A stretch of DNA of 64,000 bases, from NCBI RefSeq assembly GCF_008831045.1, contig NZ_WAJS01000013.1, positions 1 to 64,000 on the forward strand, read 5' to 3'. Below the pieces are notes generated by a model that saw only the letters and a list, made by a program, of their open reading frames with translations, did no database searches and was not told where the DNA came from. Of this stretch, positions 51,829 to 61,188 are shown piece by piece (the stretch's first letter is position 1; the number at the start of each line of letters is the position of its first letter). Source of the DNA: Adlercreutzia muris. Lineage in GTDB: Bacteria; Actinomycetota; Coriobacteriia; Coriobacteriales; Eggerthellaceae. Both the position numbers and the translations under genes were made by a program.

Positions 51829-54741
51829 ATGGAAAGAAGGGAAGGACGGGCCGCGTTTAGGCTGCTGCGTCCCCGACGGGCCGCTGAGTCCCATGTGCGC
51901 CGCACTCAGACGAGCGCCACTTCCTTGCGCGGGATGGCGCTGCGCACTGCTCTGACAGTATTGCTCGCCGTGGGTCTGATGCCGTTGTGGGGAGAGGCGC
52001 CTGGCATTGAACTTGCGCAAGCGGGAGAGCCAGGAGAAGCTCAGTCGACCGGAGCACGTGCCGACGAGGGCTTCGTGGGCACAACGGATTACAACACCCT
52101 GTTAGAGGCTACGAATCTCAATGGCGAGCCGGCTCTCATAGAGGGTTCGACGTTGCGGGCAGGGTCGACCCTCCAGCCCGAGCACTACGATTTCGTGCCG
52201 GGAGACCTCTATCCCTACTATATTGTGAGCGACAGCGCGTTTCTCTCGAGGGGGCCTGTTTCCCTGACGGCGAGCTGGATGGTGCGCACTCATGCCGCAG
52301 CGAGCCCCATTGTGGAAGCCGAGAAGGAGAAGTATGCGTTCTTCACGTACTTCAGCGTCTGCTTTCTTGATAGGCCCGAGGCGACGAAAGCTGGAGGTCT
52401 TGGGATTTGCACCTATGGGCAAGAGTGGACCACCTCCATGGCGTCGCCGCGGACGATCACCTACGCGACCCGTATTATTGACGGGGTTAATCAGACGCGT
52501 TTCAACGAGAAGGAGCTGCCCGAGTATACGCGGCCCTCGTTAGTCTATGCCTACGATGCGGCTGCCGATACCTTCACGGTGGAGCTGGACGGCGAGCAGA
52601 CCATGCGCGTTGCGAACGTGCGAAGAGACTACCTGGGAGGAGCTTCAGAGTGCTGGCTGGGTCTTTCGGGCGGCATCGGGTGGCGCAACGATCTGGTGGA
52701 GACCCTGGATCCCAGTAATCCGGAAAAATACCCTGCTACTCAGACGCGCACCGTCGGGCTCACATTCGATTCCATGGCATTGCCGAAGTTGGACCCTGAG
52801 ATCAGCGGAATCTCTCTGTATCGCTACAACGATGCAACGAAGAAGTACGACATTCCGGTGGAAAAGCACGATGTGCTGGGGGCAGGCGAGGTGGTGCAGG
52901 TGCGCTGCACCGTGCGCAATAAAAGTGCGGCGGCCTCTGCGGACGGTTTCGACGAGCAGTATTCCATGCACCTGAAGCTGGCTCATACCACCGACAATCC
53001 TACCCAGGGTATCGCGCCCTTTGCGGAGGCCGGTTTTCCCATGGAGGTGGTGGACAAGAACGGTACAGTTACCTCGTCGGTTGAGGAGCCAGGGCCGGAG
53101 ACGCTTTCCGGTAAGGTCGGTGTGCCCATCACGCTTTCGGGGAACGATCCCGTGTCGGTGACCTACTTTGCCCGCATTAACCAGGCCGATGGTCACGCCG
53201 TGAAGGTAAGCCACGAGCTGATCGAAGATACCTTCCAAGGTAGCCAGTTCGCCACGGCAGAGCTTATCGCCGATCAGGAACTAAAGCCGGCGCCTCCCTC
53301 GATGGATCCCGACGACCCGGATTCGGGGGCTGGCACGGCCTTTCACTATACGCGTCTGCCCATCGCCAACGAGAACGGGTGGAACCGGTCGCCGGTGGCG
53401 GTCACGTTCTATGCCGGCGATTTCGACGAGCTTCTCGTGACCGCTTCGGATGGAGGGGCTCTTGGGACTTTGGCCGATCGCGAGGCATGGCGGCAGACGG
53501 CCGACACCGACGGCGTGACCGTGTCGCTTCAAGCGCGCAGCACTGCGGGCGCGCTGTCGAAGAAGGGGACGGAGGCCATCAGGATAGACACCCATGTCCC
53601 CGCACTTCGCTGGGATGCCAGTGCGGGAACGTTGACGGCCGACGACAGCGTCCCGCCGAGTTCGGGTAAGGCGGTGGCAGGCGTGTGGAAGGTGTACCGC
53701 GTGAAGGCCGACGGGCGAGCGCTCGATACCGACGACGTGACGAAGTCGCCGGTTGTCGGTGCGTCCGCATGTAGCCTTTCGGCGGGTTCCGTTGGAGGCG
53801 ATCGGGTTGCCATGTCCCGTGCCGAAGGGCAAGCTGCCTGGGATTTTAACCTAACGGACGGCGTCGGCGCGACAGTGCAGACAGTTGCCTCTCCTGCCCC
53901 CGGGTTCTATGTGGCTGAGGACGCAGCCGGCAATGTGAGCTCCGTGGTGGAGGTGCGCGAGGCAGATGAGCCGACAACTCCGGGACCAGATGGCCCTGAA
54001 GGGCCGGGCGACCAGGATCCGACAGGCCCGGGCGGCCAAAACCCCACGAATCCGCCCGATTCCGAAACGCCCGGTCCTCCGACGGTGATCATCAAGCCTG
54101 ACCCGGGAAAGCCCGGCGACACGTCCAAGCCGCTGCCCCCCACCAAGGTGGAAGAGGATCCGGCGGGGAAGCTCTCCCACGCCGTCATCGAGGACGACCT
54201 CACCGTCGGTACCGCAAAGGCGTTCCCGTCGGCTGTTGATTTCACGACGCTCTTCTCGGAGCGTTACGACGTTTCCTCGACCTTGTCCGACGGCGCACTG
54301 ACCTACGGGCCGATCCGCATCTTCAACGCTGACGGTCAGGAGGTGGATGCGGTTGACCGCACGAAGCCCGGTGATTGGGTTATCGAGCAGCGCATTGTCG
54401 ACTCGGCTGGCAATTCCACCACGATTCGGCTGTCCTATCATGTGCGCGAAGGCGTTATCGACGGATGGCTGGGAAGCGGCAATGCCTCCGATGGCCTCGG
54501 CGGAACCGGAGGATCGTCTGGCGGCGACGGCTCCGCGGGGGCCGGGGCGGCTGCGGGTGAGGGGAGGGGCCGCTTCGCCTCAGCGTTGCGCGCACTGCCC
54601 CAGACAGGTGGCATCTTCGGGTCCTGCCCGCTGCATGTCCTGTTCGCGTTGATCATGGTGCTGGCCTCGGCGTACGGCATGATGCGCCTGCGCCAGGAGT
54701 CCCTCGATTGCAAGGAGCGTTACCGTGAAGCTGTCCGATAA
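51829..54741 (+). CDS. LPxTG-anchored surface protein with Ig-like modules
   Basis: A 970-residue exported protein. A long basic signal peptide ends after ~65 residues (LRTALTVLLAVGLMPLWG). A large N-terminal domain with no recognised family follows, then Ig-like modules (PGFYVAEDAAGNVSSVVEV and DWVIEQRIVDSAGNSTTIRL). A Pro/Gly-rich wall-spanning linker lies at ~714-774. The sortase signal LPQTG is at 923-927, with a membrane helix and a 15-20 residue charged tail that is longer than usual. It is covalently fixed to peptidoglycan by a sortase encoded elsewhere. GAGGAG precedes the ATG. It is probably controlled by the divergent sigma factor. Confidence 0.85.
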   Translation: MERREGRAAFRLLRPRRAAESHVRRTQTSATSLRGMALRTALTVLLAVGLMPLWGEAPGIELAQAGEPGEAQSTGARADEGFVGTTDYNTLLEATNLNGEPALIEGSTLRAGSTLQPEHYDFVPGDLYPYYIVSDSAFLSRGPVSLTASWMVRTHAAASPIVEAEKEKYAFFTYFSVCFLDRPEATKAGGLGICTYGQEWTTSMASPRTITYATRIIDGVNQTRFNEKELPEYTRPSLVYAYDAAADTFTVELDGEQTMRVANVRRDYLGGASECWLGLSGGIGWRNDLVETLDPSNPEKYPATQTRTVGLTFDSMALPKLDPEISGISLYRYNDATKKYDIPVEKHDVLGAGEVVQVRCTVRNKSAAASADGFDEQYSMHLKLAHTTDNPTQGIAPFAEAGFPMEVVDKNGTVTSSVEEPGPETLSGKVGVPITLSGNDPVSVTYFARINQADGHAVKVSHELIEDTFQGSQFATAELIADQELKPAPPSMDPDDPDSGAGTAFHYTRLPIANENGWNRSPVAVTFYAGDFDELLVTASDGGALGTLADREAWRQTADTDGVTVSLQARSTAGALSKKGTEAIRIDTHVPALRWDASAGTLTADDSVPPSSGKAVAGVWKVYRVKADGRALDTDDVTKSPVVGASACSLSAGSVGGDRVAMSRAEGQAAWDFNLTDGVGATVQTVASPAPGFYVAEDAAGNVSSVVEVREADEPTTPGPDGPEGPGDQDPTGPGGQNPTNPPDSETPGPPTVIIKPDPGKPGDTSKPLPPTKVEEDPAGKLSHAVIEDDLTVGTAKAFPSAVDFTTLFSERYDVSSTLSDGALTYGPIRIFNADGQEVDAVDRTKPGDWVIEQRIVDSAGNSTTIRLSYHVREGVIDGWLGSGNASDGLGGTGGSSGGDGSAGAGAAAGEGRGRFASALRALPQTGGIFGSCPLHVLFALIMVLASAYGMMRLRQESLDCKERYREAVR

Positions 54742-54931
54742 GATGCTCTTCTTCCTGCTCGCGCTAGCCGCCATCGCCTTGCCCACTCTCGGCATGTGCG
54801 CGTTCGATCTGCTGTGGGCCGTGGCCGCATTGGGAGTTGTCTCGTTCTGGGCGGTGCTCGTGCACCGTCGCTGCAACGGCCGCTATGATCGCGAGTTCCC
54901 CGGGCGCTCCTCGAGCGGAGGCAGGGAGTAG
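54725..54931 (+). CDS. small two-helix membrane protein
   Basis: A 68-residue protein with two hydrophobic segments (KMLFFLLALAAIALPTLGMC, LLWAVAALGVVSFWAVLVHR) and a basic tail. The GTG start has AAGGAG upstream and overlaps the end of the LPxTG gene by 17 bp, so it is coupled to it. No family is recognised. It may help export or anchoring of its partner. Confidence 0.65.
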   Translation: MKLSDKMLFFLLALAAIALPTLGMCAFDLLWAVAALGVVSFWAVLVHRRCNGRYDREFPGRSSSGGRE

Positions 54932-55133
54932 GGCGTCCTGCGCTTCTTGGGTGCTTTCAACCTTGCGGTTTTCTTTCGGGTATTTGACGGCCTCCGCCTC
55001 GGCGGGGGCCGTTCGGGTATAGTGTCACGAAACCTTTGGGCGGGGCAGGGAAAGACCCCGCGTGCGACGGGTTTGCCCGCGGTGCGGCGAGGAGCCGCAT
55101 TCGGCGGGAGCCCATCAGGAGAGGATGAGATTA

Positions 55134-57353
55134 GTGGCACAATCTGGTTTGGATGCGCTGCTCGAGGCGCTTCGTCAGTCGGGTATGAACACCGACGGCG
55201 TGGAATCGGGATCGGGTGCGAACGCGAACGCCGGCTCCGGTGCTGGCCCGCAGACGCCCGGCGGCAGCGGTGTCGGCAACGGCGCGGGCGCCTCGGGCTC
55301 GCGCGGCGGCGTGGGCGGTTTCGGGAGCTTCCCGTTCGGGGGCTTCGGCGGATTCGGCGGCGCAGGCAACGGCGGCGGACGCGGCCGGGGCGGCTCCGGC
55401 AACGGGGGGAGCGGCGGCCCCACGGTCGATTTCGAGTTTCTGGCCAACGACTTCCACCTGCCATCCAAGAAGTGGCTCGTGGTGCTGATTTTGGTGGCCC
55501 TGCTCGTCATCGCGGGCGCCTACTGGTGGTTCCACCCGTCCATCAACATTCACTCTACCGACTTCTGGGGCTTTGTCTTCATTGTCATCCTGCTGCCGCT
55601 GTTCCTCATCTTCTGGGTGCGCAGCAAGCAGTACAAGACCGGCACCAAGGAAGTGACGAAGAACGAGGGCAAGGCCAAGACCTTCCGCGCACTGTCCTTC
55701 GTGCCCGTGGCCGTGGTGGCGCTCGTGGCTATCGGCGCGGTCATGTCCATGGCCATCTTCCCCGGCAATGCCGAGAAGTATTCCAACGTGCTGAAGACCG
55801 ACACGCTGGAGTTCGCCCAGGACATCAAGGAAGTGAACTACAGCGAGATTCCCGTCATCGACCGCGACTCGGCCATTCTGCTGGGTAACCGCGAGATGGG
55901 CTCCATCCCCGAGTACGTGAGCCAGTTCGAGGTGTCGAACCTGTACTCCCAGATCAACTACCAGGGCACGCCGGTGCGCGTGAGCCCCTTGGGTTACGCC
56001 GACCTGTTCAAGTGGTTCACCAACCGTGACGGCGGTATTCCGGCCTACGCTCTGGTGAACATGACCACCCAGGACGCGGAGATCGTGCGCTTGGGCGACA
56101 ATCCCATCTACTACTCCCAGAGCGAGCCTTTGGCCCGCAACATCGACCGCCATGTGCAGCTGAAGTACCCCTTCTACATGTTCGGCGAGAAGTCCTTCGA
56201 GATTGACGAAGACGGGCACCCCTGGTGGATCTGCCCCGTGCGCGACTTCACCATCGGGCTCTTCGGCGGCGAGACCATCAGCCGCGTGGTGCTGTGCGAC
56301 GCCACGACGGGCGAGACTCAGGACCTGTCGGTGGAGGAGTGCCCCGAGTGGGTCGACCGCGTGTTCCCGGCCGAGCTGCTCATCCAGCAGTACAACTGGT
56401 GGGGCTCCTACAACAACGGGTGGCTGAACTCGTTCCTCGGCCAGGAGGGCGTGGTGCGCACCACGCCGGGCACCGACGGCACGCTCGGCTACAACTACAT
56501 CGCCAAGGACGACGATGTGTGGGTGTACACCGGCGTCACCTCGGCCACGGCCGACAACTCCATCATCGGCTTCGTGCTGGTGAACCAGCGCACTCAGGAG
56601 TCGCACTTCTACAGCGTGGCCGGCGCCACCGAGGACTCGGCCATGGAATCGGCCGAGGGCCAGGTGCAGAACTTGCGCTACACTTCCACGTTCCCGCTGC
56701 TCATCAATGTGGGCAACCAGCCCACGTACTTCATGGCCCTGAAGGACGGCGCGGGCCTGGTGAAGAAGTTCGCCATGATCGACATCCAGCGCTACCAGAA
56801 CGTGGCCGTGGGCGATACGGTGGCCGATACTCAGAAGGCCTACGAGGCCCTGCTGGCCACCAACGGCGTGGTGTCCGAGAGCGACGGCGGCACGGCCACC
56901 GACGTGAAGACCGTGAAGGGCACCATTCGCTCGCTCAACCAAGCGGTCATCGAGGGCAACACCCATTTCTATGTGACCTTGGAGGACGAGGACGGCAATA
57001 TCTTCGACTTCGCGCTGCCGGGCCTGCTGGACATTGTGGGCTATAAGGTGGGTGACGTCATCAACTTCACCTACGTGGAATCGGCGGGCAGTAACGTGAG
57101 CCCTGCCTACGAGATCTTGGGCGGCGACGGCAAGGCCCCGGCGACGGAGGATGCCGCAGGTTCGGATGGCAGCGCGGCTGGCGACGCGGGCGCCCCGGCT
57201 GACGCAAATGCGGATGGCTCGGCAGCTGCACCGACTCCTGCCGGCGACGAGAACGCCTCTGGCGAGCCCGAGGACGACGTTGTGGAACAGAACGGTGCGG
57301 CCCAAACCCCCGAGGAGGTAGCTGCCGGCGACGACACGAAGCAGGCGGCATAG
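55134..57353 (+). CDS. large membrane protein of unknown function with Gly-rich N-terminus
   Basis: A ~739-residue protein. Residues 1-95 are Gly/Ser-rich and probably cytoplasmic. Three membrane helices follow (~114-132, 143-162, 186-208). A ~470-residue exported part matches no family that I recognise, including an OB-fold-like stretch (VKGTIRSLNQAVIEGNTHFY, then VGDVINFTYVE), and an acidic Ala-rich tail completes it. GTG 55134 lies 9 nt after GGAGAGG, which itself abuts the ATG at 55125, so GTG is preferred. Conservation of the exported body suggests an envelope role. It is monocistronic with a clear terminator. Confidence 0.75.
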   Translation: MAQSGLDALLEALRQSGMNTDGVESGSGANANAGSGAGPQTPGGSGVGNGAGASGSRGGVGGFGSFPFGGFGGFGGAGNGGGRGRGGSGNGGSGGPTVDFEFLANDFHLPSKKWLVVLILVALLVIAGAYWWFHPSINIHSTDFWGFVFIVILLPLFLIFWVRSKQYKTGTKEVTKNEGKAKTFRALSFVPVAVVALVAIGAVMSMAIFPGNAEKYSNVLKTDTLEFAQDIKEVNYSEIPVIDRDSAILLGNREMGSIPEYVSQFEVSNLYSQINYQGTPVRVSPLGYADLFKWFTNRDGGIPAYALVNMTTQDAEIVRLGDNPIYYSQSEPLARNIDRHVQLKYPFYMFGEKSFEIDEDGHPWWICPVRDFTIGLFGGETISRVVLCDATTGETQDLSVEECPEWVDRVFPAELLIQQYNWWGSYNNGWLNSFLGQEGVVRTTPGTDGTLGYNYIAKDDDVWVYTGVTSATADNSIIGFVLVNQRTQESHFYSVAGATEDSAMESAEGQVQNLRYTSTFPLLINVGNQPTYFMALKDGAGLVKKFAMIDIQRYQNVAVGDTVADTQKAYEALLATNGVVSESDGGTATDVKTVKGTIRSLNQAVIEGNTHFYVTLEDEDGNIFDFALPGLLDIVGYKVGDVINFTYVESAGSNVSPAYEILGGDGKAPATEDAAGSDGSAAGDAGAPADANADGSAAAPTPAGDENASGEPEDDVVEQNGAAQTPEEVAAGDDTKQAA

Positions 57354-57380
57354 TTCCAGCAGCTTTCAGGCTAAGGTTTA

Positions 57381-57411
57381 AAACGGACGGGACCAATCCC
57401 GTCCGTTTTTT
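57381..57411 (+). terminator. intrinsic terminator
   Basis: AAACGGACGGGA/TCCCGTCCGTTT with a CCAA loop is followed by T residues, 27 bp after the large membrane protein gene. Confidence 0.92.
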
Positions 57412-57638
57412 GTTTCCCCAGATCAATGCCAAGGTTTATAGAGGGGGTTACAGCTTTAAACTTCTTTTTCCCGCTTGGTCGATGTGCGATTTCGACGCGG
57501 CGTTCATAGTGCGTGGTGCAGCGAGGGAGCTGCGGCGGATGGGGCGAGGGAGCCCCTCCGAACCTGAGGCAGCAGCCGCTGCGCCGCGATCCGGGAAGGC
57601 CGGGGGCGGAACCCAGAGAGAGGGAAAGGGAGTTCATC

Positions 57639-59267
57639 ATGACCAAGTCCACTATGTCTCGTCGCGACCTGTTCAAGTTCGGTGGCGTAGCCGCCATGGG
57701 TGTGGCCGCTGCCGGAGCGCTCGCCGGTTGCGGGCAGCCCAAGCTCGCCGGCACGGGCGACGCCGCAGGTGCGGCCGGGGACGGTTCCACCTATATGGGG
57801 CCGAGCTTCCTGAACAAGCCGGCCGAGATCACCGATTTCGCCGAGGAGCACACCTACGACGTCGTCGTGGTCGGCGCGGGCGAGTCGGGCCTGGCCGCCA
57901 TTCACGCCGCCCTTGAGGTCGGCGCCACTGTGGGCGTGCTGCAGAGCCTGTCCATCGTGCAGACCGCCGGCAACATGGGCGCCTCCATCGATCTGACCAA
58001 GACGAGCGAGACCGGCATCAAAGCGGCTCTCTCCTTCATCAACTACAAGAGCGACTACCGCGCCAACCTGGGCCAGGTAGAGGCCTGGGCTCGCAACTCC
58101 CAGGAGGCCCTGGCCTGGTGGGCCGAGGCGGCGGCCAAGGGCGGCAGCGAGTCGCAGCCCTATGATTATGTGGTGAACTGCAACGGCCACGACGTGTACT
58201 TCCACGCCAACACCTACTTCCATGACGAGGGCCATCAGAAGGGCGCGCTCGTGATCGGCGAGCAGGTGCAGGAGGAAGGTGCCGAGATCTTCTTCGAGAC
58301 CCCCTGCGTGCAGCTCTACATGGAGGACGGCCGGGTGGCCGGCGCCATCGGCGAGACCAAGGACGGCGGCCACGTGCTGCTGCGCGCCTCCAAGGGCGTC
58401 ATCATGGCCGCGGGCGACTACGTGGGCGACTCCGAGATGCTCGAGTTCTACACTCCCGACGCCAAGGGCCTGCACCAGGCCGTGGACTTCCGCAACGGCA
58501 CGGGCCTGAAGGCCGCCATGTGGGTGGGTGCTCAGATGTGTCCCGCCTCCCACACCAAGATGGTGCACGGCGAGGGCCCGAAGGTGCGCTTCGAGATGCC
58601 GTACTTGTTCCTCGACCGCCACGGCAAGCGCTTCATGGACGAGGGCTGCTGCCGCATGGGCTACCTGAACGAGTTCACCAACAAGTACCTGGCCGAGGTC
58701 GACTTCGCCGAGTCCACCGCTGTGAAGTTCTTCTCCATCGTGCCGACCAACTGGCAGGAGCACTACGACGCCTGGGAGTCGTTCTCCGACATCTCCATCC
58801 ACAACGCCTACCGCAACGTCGATCCCGAGGCCTGGATCAAGGGCGAGACCCTGGAAGAGCTGGCGGCCAACATGATCGCGTTCGCCGACGAGGAGGGCTG
58901 GGCCCACGACTACACCGTGGAGGCCATCGTGGAGTCCATCAACCACTACAACGAGCTGGTGGCTGCTGGCGAGGGCGACGCCGACTTCGGCAAGCGCGAC
59001 GAGTACATGGTGCCCATCGAGGCCCCCTGCTACGCCGTGCCGCGCGGCGCCAACAACATCGACGCTCTGGTGGACGGTCTGTGGTGCGACGGCAACTTCC
59101 AGTGCCTCGACGTTGACATGAAGCCGATCGAGGGCCTGTTCGCCGTCGGCAACGCCTCTGGCCCCTTCTTCGGCAACAGCAACTACCCCATGGATATCGA
59201 GGGCCTGTCGGTGGGCCGCGCCATCACCACGGGCTTTGTGACCGGTCGCTACGTCGCGGGTCTGTAA
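57639..59267 (+). CDS. Tat-exported FAD-dependent reductase (fumarate/urocanate reductase-like)
   Basis: A 542-residue flavoprotein with a Tat signal and lipobox (SRRDLFKFGG, then ALAGC at 27-31) and FAD-binding DVVVVGAGESGLAAIHAAL (~74). The FAD_binding_2 body ends GLFAVGNASGPFFGNSNYP. As in the copy at 45.6 kb, there is no heme-c motif and no FMN domain. Its substrate pocket wording (PMDIEGLSVGRAITTGFVTG) differs from that copy, so the acceptor probably differs too. AAAGGGAG precedes the ATG. The LuxR sensor gene lies downstream rather than upstream. Confidence 0.9.
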   Translation: MTKSTMSRRDLFKFGGVAAMGVAAAGALAGCGQPKLAGTGDAAGAAGDGSTYMGPSFLNKPAEITDFAEEHTYDVVVVGAGESGLAAIHAALEVGATVGVLQSLSIVQTAGNMGASIDLTKTSETGIKAALSFINYKSDYRANLGQVEAWARNSQEALAWWAEAAAKGGSESQPYDYVVNCNGHDVYFHANTYFHDEGHQKGALVIGEQVQEEGAEIFFETPCVQLYMEDGRVAGAIGETKDGGHVLLRASKGVIMAAGDYVGDSEMLEFYTPDAKGLHQAVDFRNGTGLKAAMWVGAQMCPASHTKMVHGEGPKVRFEMPYLFLDRHGKRFMDEGCCRMGYLNEFTNKYLAEVDFAESTAVKFFSIVPTNWQEHYDAWESFSDISIHNAYRNVDPEAWIKGETLEELAANMIAFADEEGWAHDYTVEAIVESINHYNELVAAGEGDADFGKRDEYMVPIEAPCYAVPRGANNIDALVDGLWCDGNFQCLDVDMKPIEGLFAVGNASGPFFGNSNYPMDIEGLSVGRAITTGFVTGRYVAGL

Positions 59268-59325
59268 GTCATCCCCCGTTCTGCCGCTCCTGTTCCCTCC
59301 CCACGGTGCGGCGGAACTCTCCCTC

Positions 59326-59355
59326 AAAGCCGGCGATCTTCGGGTCGCCGGCTTT
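59326..59355 (+). terminator. hairpin between the flavoprotein reductase and LuxR genes
   Basis: AAAGCCGGCGA/TCGCCGGCTTT is an 11-bp stem with an 8-nt loop and a short T tail. A TATAAT box at 59362-59367 follows at once and probably serves the LuxR gene, so the two genes are separate transcripts. Confidence 0.7.
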
Positions 59356-59391
59356 GCCGTGTATAATCACCTTGCATAAGGAGGGACGCCC

Positions 59392-60819
59392 ATGACTGAG
59401 AAAGCGGAATCGAAGGAAGACCGCCGCGCGCTTCTGCGGGGCGGCCGTCGCTATGTCGTGGCCTACGGGTGCGCCCGGGCCTGGGCCACGCTCACCTTCA
59501 CCGGGGCGGGCGCCGGTGCCGGAATGCTGGACGCGGTACCGTGGTCGTTCGACCCGCACCTCACCTTCGATGCGGCCTACATCGCCGTGAGCATCCTCAT
59601 GGTGCTGCTGTTTCGCCGCTTCATCCCCCTCAACGAGAACCGCCTGGTGAAAGTCGTGGCCGCTGCAGGCATGATCGTCGCGTCGCTGCTGTGTACGCTA
59701 GCAGTCTGGGTGCCCGATGCGTCCTTTGGGCTCGCGGTGGCCGGCTCGCTTGCGGCCGGTGTGGGTTACGGGCTCTTCCTGCTTCTGACGGCTGAGGTGC
59801 TGGCCACCTTCAGCCTGCTGCGCATCTTCCTTTTTCTGGCGGGCGCCATGCTGCTCGGTACCGTCGTCACTTTCTTCTGCCAGGGTATGGGCCTGTGGCA
59901 GGCCCAGTGCGCGCTTGTGCTGCTGCCGGTGCTCGCGGTGCTGTACCTGCGCGATGCCTACGCCCATGTGCCCGAGGCTGAGCGCCCCAAACGCGGCGTG
60001 CCGAAGTTCTCCTACCCGTGGAAGCTGTTCGTGCTCTACGGCCTGTACGCCTTTGCCTACGGCATGCGTGCCGACCAGCTGGTGGCGGGCGCCGGGCGGC
60101 ACTCGTCCCTTTCCACGGCCATCATCATGGCGGTGCTGTTCGCGACGGCCTACTTCGCCTCGCGCCGCTTCAACATCGGGCTTCTGTACCGCTCGCCGCT
60201 CGTGCTCATGGTGTGCGGTTTCCTGCTCATTCCCGCCGAGAGCCTGTTCGGCTCGGCGGTGTCCAGCTACCTTATCGCCATCAGTTACTCGCTCATGTCG
60301 TTTCTCGTGATGTTTCTGCTCTACGACATTGCCAAGCGGCTCGGCGTGGCCATCGTGGCGTTTATGGCCATCAAGAACGCCGAGCAGCTGCTCCAGGTGG
60401 CCGGCGGCGAGGTGCCGGGGCTTCTGGCCTTAGCGGGTCTTCCCGTGCCCACGCAGGATCTGGTTACGACTGTGGTGGTGAGCGTGCTCATCTTGGGCGC
60501 CACGGTGCTGCTGTTCTCCGAGAAGGAGCTGGCGAGCAAGTGGGGCGTGTCCATCCTGGAGGAGGGCGGTCTCGTGCAGCGCACCGAGGAAGAGGAGCGG
60601 GTGGGCGAGCGTGTGGAGGAGCTTGCGCGCACCTACCGGCTGAGCCCCCGCGAGGAGGAAGTGCTCGCGCTTCTGGCCGATGGGAAGACCGGCCGCGTCA
60701 TCCAGCAGGAGCTGTTCATCGCCGAGGGTACCTTCAAGGCTCACACGCGCCACATCTACGAGAAGATGGGCATCAACTCCCGCAAAGAGCTTTTCGGCCT
60801 TTTGGGCGTGGGGAAGTAG
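59392..60819 (+). CDS. membrane-bound LuxR-family regulator
   Basis: A 475-residue protein with about twelve helices in an MFS-like body and a C-terminal LuxR helix-turn-helix (TYRLSPREEEVLALLADGKT, then VIQQELFIAEGTFKAHTRHI). It is the second such sensor in the window and is the likely regulator of the adjacent flavoprotein reductase. AAGGAGG precedes the ATG. Confidence 0.9.
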   Translation: MTEKAESKEDRRALLRGGRRYVVAYGCARAWATLTFTGAGAGAGMLDAVPWSFDPHLTFDAAYIAVSILMVLLFRRFIPLNENRLVKVVAAAGMIVASLLCTLAVWVPDASFGLAVAGSLAAGVGYGLFLLLTAEVLATFSLLRIFLFLAGAMLLGTVVTFFCQGMGLWQAQCALVLLPVLAVLYLRDAYAHVPEAERPKRGVPKFSYPWKLFVLYGLYAFAYGMRADQLVAGAGRHSSLSTAIIMAVLFATAYFASRRFNIGLLYRSPLVLMVCGFLLIPAESLFGSAVSSYLIAISYSLMSFLVMFLLYDIAKRLGVAIVAFMAIKNAEQLLQVAGGEVPGLLALAGLPVPTQDLVTTVVVSVLILGATVLLFSEKELASKWGVSILEEGGLVQRTEEEERVGERVEELARTYRLSPREEEVLALLADGKTGRVIQQELFIAEGTFKAHTRHIYEKMGINSRKELFGLLGVGK

Positions 60820-60837
60820 GGGCACGCTGGGCCGTCC

Positions 60838-60872
60838 AGGGCATATTTTCTGAAAAGTGGGGAAAATACCCT
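60838..60872. repeat. inverted repeat abutting the rplJ promoter
   Basis: AGGG-CA-TATTTTC (60838-60850) pairs with GAAAATACCCT (60862-60872), with a 2-nt bulge. It ends at the first base of the -35 box of the rplJ promoter and could be a terminator for the LuxR gene or an operator. Confidence 0.5.
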
Positions 60873-60899
60873 TGACGCTGGGGATAAGCGCCCTATACT
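60872..60899 (+). promoter_or_regulatory. sigma-70-type promoter for rplJ-rplL
   Basis: TTGACG (60872-60877) and TATACT (60894-60899) with 16-bp spacing are close to consensus. The start would be near 60906, giving a ~280-nt leader before rplJ. Confidence 0.7.
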
Positions 60900-60944
60900 G
60901 AACAGGCTGCCCAAAGTGGGCGGCAAGAGAACAGATATGTTCCG

Positions 60945-61120
60945 CTACTTAAGACAGCAGGTACTGAGCCTGTCCGCCCCGGTGAGAACGTTTCGGAAGA
61001 AACGGCACTGGCAAGCGTGGGAGCTCGGTTTAATCGCGCAAGCGGCCCGCCGAGGTGGTCGACATTCGCATCCGTGAATTCGTGCGGCCTCCGTCTTATG
61101 GGCGGGGGCCGCTTTTGCTT
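60945..61120 (+). ncRNA. ribosomal protein L10 leader
   Basis: The long untranslated region before rplJ has the features of the L10 leader that binds the L10(L12)4 complex for autoregulation: a TTAAGACAGCAGGT start, a purine-rich internal loop region and CCGCCGAGGTGG. It ends in a terminator-like hairpin GCGGCC/GGCCGC with TTTT (61084-61116), suggesting attenuation. Exact ends are estimated. Confidence 0.7.
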
Positions 61121-61188
61121 CTCAGGCTTGCGGCCCACCCACCAGGTGCGGAACCCGGAAAGCTTTGAGAAGGAGGTGTACGTACAAC

